Shown: piece by piece, positions 1 to 15,200 of the stretch | Numbering within the stretch: position 1 is the first letter of the stretch | Layout: each line of letters opens with the position of its first letter | Assembly (NCBI GenBank): GCA_963082875.1 | Contig: OY720098.1 | Location: forward strand, 9,982,001-10,046,000 | DNA: 64,000 nt | From: Corella eumyota | Taxonomy: Eukaryota; Chordata; Ascidiacea; Phlebobranchia; Corellidae | Direction: 5' to 3' | The notes under the pieces: generated by a model | What the model was told of the DNA's origin: nothing | What the model saw: only the letters and a program-made list of their open reading frames with translations | The model's database searches: none | Made by a program: the position numbers and the translations under genes

Positions 1-288
1 TCCATCTATTTCCTTCATTGCTCAGTAAGTTCTAAAAATGGAAATACATCCAATACAGGGGAAAATGTGTAACATATTACCAAAAAAATGCAATAAAAAA
101 CCTGTTTTTGCTTTTTTGCATTTATTGATGAATAGTAATTACCACTATAAAATCTTGTTGTTCTTGAGTTTTTATAGCAGCCAATAATCCTCCATTAGAT
201 TGGCAATGTGCTCTCGCATCTTGATAAGTTTTGCCATCCTTTTCTACCTTGTAACATTGCTCCAAAAACCGTACACCAACTGGACATA
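1..288 (-). other. Giant gene exons 56-57: start of a C-type lectin domain (cut by window edge)
   Basis: Exon 56 (143-288) encodes CPVGVRFLEQCYKVEKDGKT, then YQDARAHCQSNGGLLAAI and the KTQEQQDF helix. This is the canonical beginning of a long-form C-type lectin domain (Cys pair, W/Y-x-x-A-x-x-x-C helix, G-G-x-L-A). Exon 57 begins at 31 and runs off the window with NLLSNEGNRW, matching the approach to the W-I-G-L core. The Ca2+/sugar-binding EPN/QPD and WND motifs would lie outside the window, so sugar binding cannot be judged. Confidence 0.85.
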
Positions 289-3200
289 CTATTTAAAAAA
301 AATGTATTTAGTTAAATAGTAGCAAATATACCATGTTTTAATTAGCTACTTTTAATTGCCAACTCATATTTTTTAAACCTGATTTGTTAAATGGCACACT
401 TAAAATACAAAAAATAAAAACCCAATGTTAGTGTATTTTAACCTGGGTTTTCACATAGTCCTTCTGTTATAGTAATATCATCAAGAGCAATATCGCCATG
501 GTAATCTCCCCCTCTAATGGCTTCAAATACTATTTGAAATGAGTCTACTGAAACTACTGACACTCGACCTAATATCCAATCATTTCCTAAAAATTTAGGT
601 TAAAACGAATTATTAATCGGTAATATAGGTAGCATTGTTAGACAAAACTTATTTTGCAAAGTGTTTTACATAGAATTTTGTAAATAATTTTGTACATTAC
701 TTCAAAATATGGTTCATATTGCCAGTCCAGCAATTTAATGAAAGTTACAAATTAAGTTAAGTGTTTTTTTGATATGGTTTTATATGTATAAATAGGCTTC
801 TTTCTATAGTTTCTTTCATGTATATATATACCAAAAATAATAATTAATATAAACCTTGAGGTCCCTCTTTATTCCAAATTGCTACCCCCAGGTCATTTGG
901 GGTTGAAACTTGTCGCAAGTACACATTTAAGCTACCTGTGTCTGCACCCTGAAGATAGCGTATCAATTTAATTAAACCACTATTGTAAAAATAAATATTT
1001 TTTTTATTTTAAAAAAACTCACATGCATATGGTAATAAAACTGTAAACACTGTCCAGTTGTAGTTGATAGGGTTGAAGAAGCTAAACGTGTTTTGTCATC
1101 AAGTTTCCTACCAATTTTATTACAATTTAATTTTTATTAAGATTGTTATGGTATTATTAAAATAGCAGTATAGAAGAATTTCGATTTTATTTTGGTTTTG
1201 TTTAAAAAAACTTTCTAATTTTATTACATTGCCAGTGTTCAAATCACGAAAAAGGTGTTTATATGTTGTTTTACTTAGCTAAACATTGGTATTATTTAAA
1301 TTTAAGATCTAAAAATAATTATAAAACGGTATTAACTTTAAAAAAACTCTTTGCACCTTGGATTTGAAGCTTCTATAAACACATAATATCCATCAGCATT
1401 TGCCAAAGTATGATCAGCTACTGGCCCAGTATCAGCAGAAGATGTTGCACCTTTCTGAAGGGTCCAATCAAAATCATCATCTGTTTCCTGTAAAAAAATT
1501 ATGGCTTAATTTGCACCGGTGTTTGTTTGTTTGAAAGAAAGTTTACTTTTTGATACAGAATTATTTTTTGTTTGCCTTATCATAATTAATAGTTAATTTA
1601 AAAAAAACCTGTTGTTTAATTAAAAATCTTTAATTATTAAGTATTGCTCAGTTTTTTAATACCTGTACAAAGCCACATAACCCCGGTGTTTCAAAGCCAC
1701 AACTAATTAAAGGTTGTGGACATGCTCCTCGTTTAACTATTATGTCATCAATCGCTGTATCGCCATGGTAATCAGCCCCTCGCACAGCTTCAAATATGAT
1801 CTAAAATATTTAACACAAGTTTTAGATCAGGTTTAAGTTAATAAAGGAGAAGACTATACTGATGGTATAGCTGTGGTAATTGGTACATAGTACATTTGTT
1901 TCCAAATTTTTTATATATTTTGTATTAGAAGTAGAAAGAAAAAGAAAATTTACTAAGGCATAAAAAAGATTCTCACATTGAATTCTTCACTTGACACAAC
2001 ACTGATCTCTGCATGTTTCCATTGGTTACCAAGGTTGCCAGTTTCACCCCAAATTTTTTTGCTTGTGGCCCCGTCACTTGACCCCACCAAAACATTTAAA
2101 CCCCCAGTGCCAACACCAAACATATGGTAGTAAAAGTCAACACATATACCTTGAAAACACAAATAAATTTAACATTGTCGTTACTTACAAGAAATTACTG
2201 GTTAGTTAAAATTGTATTTTCAACATACTTGGTGTTTGAAAGTTTGGCGTAATTAATTGAGCAATATCTCCAACTCTTCTTGGCCGAGATGATTCAATAA
2301 ACATATAATAACCTGCCAAACCAAACATATTTACTTAATTTAAATAAAAGCTGTATCCCGAAAGTAAACTTGTATATTACCAAATTTTTGGATTTTTCTG
2401 TTGAGGGGTTTAAACAAATTATATTACCATGATCACTTCCTTGTGTATGGTCTCTTGAAGGTCCTGTATCTGCTGAGGGGGTAGAACCATTTCTTCTTAT
2501 CCAATCAAAATCGTCACTGCTACCGTCAACAAAACCACAGAGGCCATTATCAAAGTCACAGGAGAAAACTAAAAAATAAATCGAATTATTTAAATAAATA
2601 TTAAACTTCTATCTTAATACTTATTCCAGATTAGTTCTAAGGTTAGTGTGTCTTATAGAAAGGAATAAAGGTTAAAAAAATATGATATAAGCTATTTGTT
2701 ATTTAAACTTGATGTTGTCAAGTTAAAACACAAGTTTTTTCAAACCTTTAGATGAATCTCTATTTAAGTTGTTATCTGTTAAAACTAGATCTGGTATTAT
2801 TTCATTTGGATCAAATGTAGATGTCGTTGTTGTTTGCTGTGTTGTGGTTGTTGTAGTAGTAGTGGTAGGCAGTGAAGCTACGAATAACATATATGTTTAA
2901 ACTCACATAAATTTGTGACAAAATGTAACTATAACAGAAAAGGAAAATGTGGTGTTACATGTGCTAGCAATAACGCTATGAGGCTGGCTTAACTGTTGAC
3001 CAACTGCAGAAAATAATGTAAGTAGATATCTGGTGTCTGGTGCAAGTCCGTGAATTGTTACTGGTGAGTGAGGTACCACTATCTAAAATTAAATTATAAT
3101 ACATTTCTAAACATCAATTTAAAAAAATTACATGTGAAGATCAAGTTTCAGCCAATAAAACTGGAATTGTAATAAGCAATAGTGTTTTCACTTTCATTGA

Positions 3201-6200
3201 TCTTTAAAGAACTTTTACTTTTACAAATCTTTACCTCTTTTGTAATCTGTGGCGAGCCATTGATATTTTGAATCACCAGTCTATACTCTCTTACTCCACT
3301 TACAAGTATCCAAGTAAGAGTAAGTTCATTGTGAGTTGAGGCAATTACTGTCAGGCCACTTGGACTAGGTGGCTTGCCTAAACTTGAGTCAGTTGTTGTA
3401 GCTAGAATGTGTAAATTTTAATAAAATGTAATTTTTGTCTTGCCAATTTAAATAAATAGATCACTTGGCACTTTATAAACAGAAACAGAATAAAATTGGT
3501 TGTTATTATGTTAAATTGTTAATTATCATTGAAAAAATGGATATTTGTGTATTTTGTAAACCACTCTTCTTATTCAAAACAATTTTTTTTTCATATCCCC
3601 CGGGAGATAGGTTCTTGATAACTTTATCGGGTAGGGGTGTGTAATTGGGGCGTGTTTGAGCTGTGCGTAAACACAGAGCTCAAAGGCGAATAGTGTGGCA
3701 ACTGTGTGGCTCTAACCCGAAACCTTTTGGCTCGTAGTCCGGCGCTATAAAGAGATGGCCACACTACTGGACTTTTGCAAAATATTTGTAAAAAAATAAG
3801 AAATTACTTGTAGATGTTGTTGTTGTGGTTTGAACTGGGATTCTTATTGGGCCTGATGGTGGAACTATAACCCTTACAGAGGTAGGATTTCTCACCCGGT
3901 TTGATAGCGATGACATCTTAAAACATTGTTGTTTATCAATAAGTTGAAACTTTTAATTGGAACATTGTTAAAAACACAGTAATTGTAAAATACCTAAACA
4001 ATTACAAATATTCACAATTTGCATTACAAATATTCACAATTTGCTTCACCTGATTATAAAGATGCATTAAATCAATTGAATGGTTGCTGACAATCTCAGT
4101 TAGGAACGAAATTGTGTGTTTATATTTATCTGGTGCACTCATGACTTCTCCTGTAAGGATAGTTATTTGACTGCTGTGTAAAGACACTGTTTCCATCATA
4201 GTTCTCAATAAGTTTTCTGTAGCCTAAAGTAAAAAATTGATCGCGTGGTTTAAACTATTTTTACAAACATTTTTTGGAGAAATTGACTAATTTAAAAAGA
4301 TTAGTTAGGGTTTTTTTTCATCCAACCTATTATTTTTAATTCAAAAATAGAGCAATATTAAAAAATCTGTTTAATTATTTTTAAATTTTACCTGAATTGA
4401 TCTTGTAAAACCCTTTTGTTCAACTGAATGCCTCATTAAAACAGCATTAGTTTTTTGACTTAAAGTCTCCAGTGCATTGGTATCACTTTGAAGTTGTGTT
4501 AAATCAAGTTTATTAGATTGCAAAGTTGCATTTACATCACCCATTTGAAGGGCAAGCTCACCAATCTCTGATGCCACACGCTGGCCAATTGCATTTGTGA
4601 TTTCTCGTAGAGTTGCAATCTGGCGATCATGTTGATCCAAACTCTAAAAAAATCTTTAAATATTTTAAACTGTCTAACTTTAATATTAGTTTACTGTTAA
4701 AATTATTTTTTTCAATTTTTTCAGTCTTTAAATATATTAAAATTGAAATTAATAAGCCATTAAAAGTCAAAATATTAACACCTCTATACATTTACCAGCG
4801 CACATTAAATTACTTATTTTTTCACCCAAGAACACTTTTTTATATTATTGTACCTGTTCAATTCTAAAATGTGCAGAATTGGCACTCTCCACCACTTTCA
4901 TTAGTCTTGCCTTAGAAGAGCTATGTAGTCTATGAGTAGTTTTGTTCATATTTGCAATGTCATTTTTAGCTGATAGCAGATCATTTGTAAGTTGCAGGTT
5001 TGTGTTTTCAAAGTCAGTTAGTACTCTAAAATGGAAAACAGTTGGAAAAAATTGTATGTTGTTTTACTAAAATTAATGATATAATTAATTTTAAAAAGCC
5101 AATAAAAAGTAATTTACGTTTCTTGTTCCATTTGTTTTTCATTAAATTGATTTAACTGTTCCTCATGTTGATCTAGTGTCCTTCTTAGGACTTCATTTAT
5201 ATCTACTCCTGAAAGTTGAACTTGAAAATCTAGAATAAAAAAACTAATTGTTTTATTGACAACAATGACGTCTTGTGGTAAACAATGTTTTTCTAAGAAT
5301 TTGATTTATTTTATTTGTTAACAGAAGTAAAAAAAATTAAATTAATAAAAAAATTATTTTGGTAATTAAATTATGCTTCTGATATTTTTGATTAATTAAC
5401 CTGCTTGAATTGTACCGATGTAATTTGCCAAAGATTGAATTGTTAAATTCACAGTAGTAATATCATCCATTACACCAAAAAGATCAGACATTATGTTCTG
5501 TTGATCGAATGATAATTGTGTCATCATTTCATTTAATCTTCTGTCCAGCCTAACAAATAGTTTAAAGTTATAGTTAGATTGTTAAAAACTACAACTTTAT
5601 GGTTGTTAATTAATCATACCATCTGTTTTTTTTCTTTCCATAATTTACCAATCTATGCATCAACAAAAAAAATTTTTTTTTATACTTACTGATCAGATTT
5701 ATCTTGCATTTGTTTGTTCACTGATGCTTCAATTTGTTTAACTTCTCTAGTAAGATTTTGTAGAGTTTGCTTACATTGTGTTACTCTTTGTCCATTAGAG
5801 TTTTGGGTATGCAACATATTGCTGATGCTCAAGTCCTAAAATGTTTGTTTTATATTTATTATTATTATTATTATTTGGAGGTTGTGAAAGATTTAGATCT
5901 ATAAGATTTTGTTAAATATTATAAACTACTTCAAACCTGGAAGTCTTGAGATTCAGAAAGGGCAGAAACAGTTTCGTTTAGAGTTCTGAAATCTTGAGTT
6001 AACTTAGCAACAGTATTTTTAGGGTCAGGGGTTTTTATATCTTTAATTTGGTTTTTAAAAGCATTGAAATCCTTACGTAACTGCGCAGTAATGTTCTAAA
6101 TATATAGAATGTTAACAGAAATTAACATAAAAAAAACAGAAAAAAAATGGTTTAATTAACTCACATGTAATTTTAATTATGTTAAGTTACCTCATTTCTA

Positions 6201-9200
6201 CCAAATAAGGCTAATTCATCCGAAGACATAACCCTTATTTTGTCAGACAGTGTAGTCATGTTGGTTAATAATTCATAAAATAATTCTGGGGGCAAACTTG
6301 GTTCTTCTACATTAAAAATAAAATTTGTGATTTTTATGTAGGGCACAAAATGAAAATGGTAAATAAAACACTCAGCATGTTTTTATTAAACTATGTTATG
6401 TAGCAAACAATAATTTGGAAGTTAGATTTTGTTAGAAAGTCTGATTTTTCTTTTTTCCATATTTATCAAATTTACCTTCTAAATATTGTATTCTTGCTGC
6501 CAAACCTAGCACTACATCATTTAAAGTTGAATCTATATTTTCCTCATTCAAGTTTGAATTTATATCAAGATTCTTGTTATGGTCATTGTTAGTATTTGTT
6601 TGATCAATATTAGCATTAAGAACATTAGTGATTTGATCAAACACATTTAACAGAACAGAAACGATATGAATCAAATTTTCATTTGTGTCCTTGATCAGAT
6701 TCTATTAAAAATATCAAAGTTTTTATAGTTAATACTTAAGTTTGTCACCAGTGGTGAGAATCATGAAAAAAAAATTTAAATTACTTACATCTCCATCTTG
6801 CATTTGATCTTCATCTTCCTTAAAACCGTTTATCTTAAAAAAAATTACAAAATTAGTCGAACTAAATAGAAAATAATGTTGTATTCAGCATGAATAATGG
6901 TTAAAAATTTTTTATACTTATTTACGCTTTTCAAAACATATGCCTATATTATTCTATTTAAAAGCAATTTTGCACATTAGCACATTTTTTAATTGATAAT
7001 TACATGAACAAAAAATAATTAACTGATACCTCTTCCTCTCTACCATAAAAAATATCATTCGAGTCTGTTTCATCTACTACTTCAGGGTAAAAAGAATAAG
7101 ATGTCATATCCTTGAAAAAAGAACCAATTGATTTGTTGATAATTATATGAGAGGATTGGTTTACTTGGTTCAATTCATAGGTAACTGAGTTAAGTATTGA
7201 TGCTATTTGATTGGCTAATGTGCGATGTGGCCTTTCATCTAAAAATAAATATGATGATAACTTACACAATAACTACAGTCGGTTGTTACCACTTTGTAAA
7301 TTTGTTGACATTTTTGATACTGATGCTTTGTAATATCTTTTTCACATATACTTTGAAATGTTTAATATATTTTTTGATTCCTTTAGTCTTACTTACCTTT
7401 TTGTTTAGGAACATGCTCGGTTTTAGTTATGTCCAGGTTATTAAGTGTTGTGTTAATTATATCAATATTTGCACCTTGTTCTGCTAAGCTTATTGCATTG
7501 CCATCTAACATCATTAAAATTCTAAAAATTGAGCACCCAAAATTAGGTAAAAGTAAAATAAAAGTTTAAAAGAAGAGTAACCATTTTAAACTACAACATA
7601 ATTAAACAAATATGTTGTCTAGTTACCATAGTAAATTTAGTTACATAACCTTTCAATAGAGTTTTGATTCGTTAAAGAAATATCTGTGTTTGCTGTAATT
7701 TGCTTTGAATTTCTATGATGTAAAGTTTTACTTGAGTGATCCAATGTCTCAATGCGATGTAGTATGTCATTTAATATAGTTGACAAATGTGTCATCTTAA
7801 ATACAAAAATGCAAAAGTTATATTTGTTTGTAAACACAACTTTATATTTATCAACCAAATTTTAAATCAAAATTTTTTTTATATATCTGTAATCCCAGAT
7901 ATGGTATTAAGTAATAGTTTTTAAAATGCTTTTTTAATTTATTAGTGTAATGATAGTTTGGCTAAACATAAGTTAATGTCAGAAATGTTGTTTTAATTAG
8001 CCCATAAAATTTTTAAAATTATAGTAGTTGTTTGATTTTTAGTTTGTAATTTTGAATAGCAAAAATACCTGACTGTCAAGATCAGATACATGACCGTTGT
8101 CATTAACTTTATCTTGCAATTGATAAGTTGTTTCTTCTAGATTATTTATTAGTTCAAACAGTATATCAAATTGGCTTACAACATCATTAATTTGTTGGCG
8201 CAACTCACTAAAATTTGCTCTTATATAATTTTGAATTAGCGATTGAGCATCCTTATTAGTTGTTGGATTCAAGTTTTCTTCAAGACTATTTAGAACCATA
8301 TCCAATGTTGAATTTATTGTCTCAATGTTTTGAAGGTATTTCTAAAAGAAGTAAAAAATCATATTTTCAACAGAAAACTGAATGTGCTAATTGAAATTAT
8401 TCGTTCATGTGTTTTATATGTAGTTTGTAAATGAATGGAATCGTAGTTTTTTTAACCTGATTTCTGTTGTTCAGCAAGGTTATTATTTGGCTGCGGAGTT
8501 TATCAAATTGTCCTTTATCAGAACCATTATTGTTTAATATAATCTTATTTAGAGTGTTGTTTAAATTTAAGAATGATTCTGATAATCTTTCCTCCAAATT
8601 TTGTTGGTATCCAAGACTAATAAAAAAAATTAATACAAAATGATGAAACCCAAAACAAATTTGGCTATTTTAATTAATCCCAACTTTTTTACCTTCTTAC
8701 ATCCAGTCTCTCAACTTGTTTTATCATTTCATTTCTAAAGCTTGACACATCTCCATTACACCTTTCAGCCAACTTTAAAGCATTTTGTGCATTTGTTTTT
8801 GATTCTTCCACATTCCTACTAAGACTAGCAATAATATTATCATAATCAGAAGGCTTACTAACTTGGTTGGATAGCTTTATTACATCTAGTTCAAGGGCTG
8901 TGATCAAGGAGAGCAAAGCAGTGTTTATTTCTTCAGATCTTTGAAGGTTTTGTGATGAAAATGTAATTGCCTATTTTTTTTGAAAAAAAGACGCTCTTTT
9001 TATTCTACTTTAATATTATAAATAGAAAATTACAGTTTCATGATTTTTTTTACCTCATCAAAATTAAAGAAAAATTATTTAAAAATACAATTAAGTTACA
9101 CTGTACCTCTGAAACTTGAGATGATGTGATGTTTTGTAATAGACTTTGATCATCAGACCTTCTTTCAAGTCTATCAATTGCTTCATTTAATTTAAAGATT

Positions 9201-12200
9201 TCATTCGATAAAGCATTTAAGTTTTCATAAAACTGTTTTGAATCAATACTAGGTTGGTTTTCTGTTGGTTGTACTTGTTTTTCTGAGTTTTCACCAGTAT
9301 TTATCCAGCCTAAATAATAAAAAATTATACTAACTAAACAAGTTAAATGAAAAATGTAATTGTGTAACTTGTTTTTTTTTTTACCTGATGCTTCTAAGTC
9401 GTTTGTGGAATCCAGACTAGTTGTTGTAGTTGGTTTTGTTGGTGTTGGAACATTGATATTTGTAGATTGGTGATGAATTAAGCTTCTTAATCTGTCATTA
9501 TTATTACGCAAATCTCTCTGGAGGTTTAAAACAGAAAATTAATTTTAAATGGAATTTATATTTTTTAACATATCTTTAGAAACAGAATTTATTGTATTTT
9601 ACATTGTGTATAATATACACTATATTAAAAAATTTAAAAACCTGTAAATTTCGTATTATCAATGAAGTTCTATCAATTTTATTTCTCAAGTCTCTTGACT
9701 CTGCAATTCTTGATCGATCTACTTGTTCTCTTGTATGCAAATTATTTGTTACTTCATAAATAGACAAACTCATCCGTTCTATTGTGCCTTGTATTTGAGA
9801 TATCTTGTTTTCATTTGAGTTCATAGTTTGAATGCTGTTCCTGACCATTTCTTGTAATTTTGTTGTCCTAATATAAAAATAATGAGGCATTTGGTTAAAC
9901 AAAATGTATTGAAACCTGTATTAGTATAACATAGGCATTAAGTTTTTAAAACAAACATAAGCCTCTTTGATAAATTTAACAATATATTACTTTTTTTCAA
10001 TATCAGATTCTATAAGTCTACTACCCGCAGAATCATCAAATTCTTTTCTTAAGTCATTTAACTGAGTTACAGTTGTTCTGAGCAGATTTTCTAAGTTTCT
10101 AGAAGATTGATATATTTGGTCAATGTCCCCTTCCAAACTAAAGCGATCTTGTTGCATGTTGTTTAATGTTCTGTCATGCTCTGAGATAGAAGTTCGTATT
10201 CGCAAAATCTAAAATATAAACAAGTTGAATATGGCTTGTTAAAGATATCTGTGAGCAGTAATATTTAAACTAAGTGTCCAAAAATACTTGATATTTATTT
10301 CTGAGCCACTGCAATAAAATTTGTTTAACAGGGGTGTGCTAAAACAGAATTTTATTGTGGCAATATTAATGTGTTAAATAAATACATTTATGCACAAAAA
10401 GTAAGTTGTTAATACTTCATTAGCTTGTTGATCTTGGACAAGTTTAATAGCTCGTGTTTGGTTTTCTTGTCTTGAAACCACTTTAACAAAACTTGTCCGA
10501 GTCTGTTCCAAGGTGGATTGAAGATTATTAAGTGAGACCAAATCATTTCGATTAGACAACACAACCTAAATAAATTGCATTTTGTTTGTTCAAACTAAAA
10601 CACAATGTATAAAGTCCGGACTTTGTATTTGAAATATTTTTGTGTACAGAATACTGTTAAAAGGATTTTTTAAACAATTAGTAATTTAAATAAGGACAAC
10701 TGTATTAATTTGCTATTTTACCTGTTGTAAATCTTCATTAAACGTTCGTTGTTCTGTTGAAATGTGTTCCAGCTCCCTGACCTTGTTTTTTTGTCTGTTC
10801 AAGTCTCCTTTTACCAAATTTATTGACTCTTTATTAGCTCTCACCTTATTTCCTTGCTCCAATAAACTTAAACATGTTATAAATTTTGGTCATGATTTAT
10901 TAATCATCTTTGTAGTGAACTTGCTTAAAGTTAAAAAATATGACTTGATGGCTACAAATAAAGTTATTTTAACAACTATTTCGTTAATTAAATAAAATAG
11001 CTTCATTATGGATAGCATTTTACAGTAAATTAATATTGGAGCATGTTAACTTACCTTGATGAAACTTCAGATATTTGTAGCTCAAGTTGAGTTGCTGTAT
11101 TGTCCCTTACACTACTTTGTCTTTTAACAAAGACCATTTCATCTTTCACATTTCGTAAATCCTGGTCAATTAGTCTAATTTCATTTAGCATTTCTTGTGT
11201 GTTGTTAGTAAGACTGTCTAAAATAACAAGTTGTATATCTGCAAAAATCACTTTAAAATATATTTTTTTTAATGTTTACCTGCAAAATCTACATCAACCA
11301 ATTGTTTTATTCTTTCGATTGCAACAGTATGATTGGACGAGTGTTCAAGTATAAATGATATGTCGAACTTCTGTTTCTCTATTGTTTGATCTGCCCTCCT
11401 TACAAATAAATCATGTCTCTAAAGACATTATATTAAACTTCACAAAAAATATTACTAAAATTTTGCAAAATATAAAAAAATCAATATTGAATTAAAGTAT
11501 GTATTTTATTGTTAAGTAAGGTTTAAGCTCCTGAATTTAACTTTGTAGAGATTAAATTAAAAAAAGATTTAAGGTTACCTGTACAGCTTGCTGCAAATTA
11601 TTAATTTCATCATTTGCCGTCAAGAAACTTTGTCTTACTGACATTATATTTGAAGCCTTAAAAGAAAGAAAATAAACTCTGTTATTTATTTTTAGAAATG
11701 TTATCTTAACTTAAAGTTAATGATTAAACTTAATTTTTACTTGTGATGTAACTGAATTTGTAACTTCAGTTAGTTCATCCTCAAAATTATTCATTTTTGT
11801 GTTTTGAAGATTAACATCAGATTGTAGACTATTTATTTCAGAATTCATTCCTCTCAGGTCACCCAAAATGTCAGTATTTGATCTTGTTAAACCACTCAGT
11901 TCATCTAAAATACAAAAATAAAAATACTTAATTTATGCTGTTTTAGGTTCCAATGGATGCTTAAATGGAACTAATAGTTTGGTACCTTTAAATTGGTTTT
12001 ATTTATTCACTTAAACTGGTTTTACCTGAAGTTGTTAGTTGTTGGTTGTTCAAGTTAGCAAGCATATCTTCATTTTGTGTTGTTTTTAATTTCATGTCAT
12101 TCACCTTTTGAACTAACCCATTAGCTCTTGCTGTAAGCTGTAAAAGTTTGGAATTGACTTCAGACACTGCATTTCTTTGGGTGTTTCTATCTTCATTTCC

Positions 12201-15200
12201 AGATCGAGTTAATAGATCAATTGAGTTGTCATGCTGTTGCAAACGTGCCTTCACTTCCTTGACACGACGGTTAGTAAGTGTTAATTGTGAATCAACTTCA
12301 TTAACGCGTAACACACCCTGTGCACTATTGTGCTTTGCGTAATTATCGACATCATCAAGCTTTTGTGACACTGTTTCTAGTTGTTGACTTTTCTCTTGAA
12401 GATTTGTAGTCAGTTTTTTAAGACTGTCCTTAACCTCAGTTAAGTTACCACTCAAGTGTCGATTTATTAACCCAACATTGCTCACTAATCCTACAATTTG
12501 ATCGTTGCTTCCATCTAGCTCTTTTTTAGTATCATTTAATTGGGACCTAAAAAAATATTGTTTAATTGGCTTTTATAAGTGGTCCTAAGTTTTAATTAGT
12601 ACACCAAATATTATATCTCTGTAAAAATTAACATGTACAAAAAATTCATAATATTCTAACCTTTTAAGTAAATATGTTCAAAAATACCTTAAATCGTGGT
12701 GATATGAATCCAATCTATTATGTGAGAATTGTACAGAATCCAATATAACTGAAACATCATGAATACTCCGTTCCAAAGCTGCAACACTTTCATGGAAAGA
12801 ACTTACATCTTGAGCATTTTTGAACACAAGATTCCTCATACTGTTTAGTGTTTCAACTCTGGTGTTTAGTTTTGGAAGAGTTTGCATTGCTTCTTGAAGT
12901 GTATGCACCTGTTAAAATACTCATTTTTTATCACTAACTGAACATATATACGTAATTTTAAAAAACCTATGTTATTATTTACTTATGCTTTTAAAGTTTA
13001 TTTTTTCAAATATTTGTTCTTACCTGAGTTTCAAGAAGTCTTACTGATAAGGGGATACTTCTAAGCTCATGCAACATTTTGGCTATCTTAGAAACGTTGT
13101 TTTCATTTTGACTATCACTGGGTTCATCCTAAAGGAGTTTAAACTATGATTTTTCATAAAGAGTTTAATAAAACCCAACTTATCGAGCTTAAGTGTTTTA
13201 CAATAAATGTTAACTGATATTACTTTATTATCTATACATAAAATTAAATGAAAAATAATATTACCTCTAGTAGAAAATCACCGTTTAGGTTCTCATTTAA
13301 TTCATTTAGAGTTTGTTTTTTATCTTCACAAAGTGGAGATATAGATTCAACAACATTGTTGAGTGTAACTAGTTTGTCTGATAAGGTTGTGTTTAATGAT
13401 GAGACATCAGACATATGTGCACATGTCTTTAACTTTAAACCTAAATAAAGACTTTTCTAGATATATTTTCTGGGTTTGTTGTAGTTCTTTATAGTCTGTT
13501 ATGTATAATTTCAGTTTTTTAGAACTCAACAGATACCTTAAAATTATTTTTAAAATGTGTAAAATAAAATAGTATTTGTACAGAACTACTATACCTTCCA
13601 AATTCCTTATTCTTTTTCTCAAAGATATAATCCATTTTTTATGATTATTTGCGTTAGTAACAAGCTTTCCCATACTAGTGTCCAATAAGTTGGAAATTTC
13701 ATTATTAGATTTTATTTTATTAATTAGTTGGAATACCCCAGTTGCATTAATGGGCAATGCTGCAATGGTTGCTTGAATCAGATTTATTTCTTGAGTTAAA
13801 TTATCAGATTTTAAAGATAAATCTTGTATTGCAAACTGGCTGAGTGAACATTTTCTGTTTATTAGTTCAATTTGGGTAGTGAGGGTTTGTAAAACTTGGT
13901 TGTTATCATCTTGATTAGTATTTGTATTAGTTGTTGAAACATAATTTGATTTATTCTTGAAATCATCAAGGTTTTTTGTAGTGGTATCAATTCGCATGGC
14001 TACACCTAGATAAAGAACAAAAAAGAAACATACTAAGAATATAACAAAATATTTGCAACCTAACAATATTTTTACTTAAAACTTTGTAAGTGTACCATAT
14101 TAAGTCAATATTTTCTTTTTAGCAAAACCATTTTGTTAACTTTTTTAATTTACCAGCTAGTGCTTCTGCTAATGCACTAAAATCAGCATGGGTCACATAG
14201 GAATCATCATTAAGTAGTTGGTTTGGTACGGTATCAGAACCTAAACCTTGTACAGTAAGATTCATGGCATCCAAGTTTAACTGTTGTTGGTAGATTTGTT
14301 CATTTAAGTCCAGCAAAATATCATCTCCAGTTTTGAGGCTCTATGGCAAAAGAATGTTTTAATTATATAAACATATATATTTCCATAGTAAATGAGCTTA
14401 ATTTTTATTTTTTCACAAGTGAATAATTGTGTGTCGGTACTTTAATATTAAGACATAAACTAGAATTTACGCTTTATACTAAGGTCTAAACCTAAAAAAT
14501 TGATTTTATTACAAAAATTTGTAGAATCTTACCCTGTGCCAGTTTAACATATAACTTACTTCAAAAATGCTTGGTATTGTTAGTTGATGTTCTGCTACAT
14601 GCATGCTCATTTCAGATAAAGTAACTGTTGTATTCTCAAGTAATTCTCTGAGCTCTGTTAATTCTCTATCTCGAGAACTGTCCCTGGCTTCATTTCTCCG
14701 CAATCTACAACATATTTCAGATTTTAGGTATTGCTATTATTTTATTAATTATTTGAGGCAATAATGGTTTACAAGTTATTGTTAGCTGATTGGCATTTAA
14801 ACTTCTACCTTTGGTTGTAATTTCCAATTTCTCTTATTCCTTGATTTAGCATAGCATTCTGAACTACTATACTTGTATTCATGGCATTGATGACATCTTC
14901 AATAGCACTATTAGCATCATGCGGTACATTGTTAAGATCTCTAGTTAATGATCTATATAATTTTGGCTGTAGTTGACTCTCAAGAAGTGATATTTTATCT
15001 GAAACAGCTTGCAATCTGTTGTTTTGAATTCCTATTGTTTCTTTGGTCGAATCTTCCAATACTTTAAATCTGGCATCAATGTCAAAATTTGGTGGCTCCC
15101 AAACTTGGTTTGTTAGGTTTGCTGGAAACTGATCTCTAGAGTCTAGGGGGTAGGGTACGAATCCCAGTGAGGGATAGTCTTCTGGTGGAACTACCTCATT

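Noticed and set aside
7197-7487. 96-codon plus-strand hydrophobic open frame
   Set aside because: It overlaps two validated minus-strand exons (7030-7238 and 7397-7521) and the intron between them.
13407-14066. 219-codon minus-strand open frame as one exon or small gene
   Set aside because: It contains a true exon (13595-14005) flanked by GTATAG donor and CTAG acceptor; the extra ends are intron read-through with no coding character.
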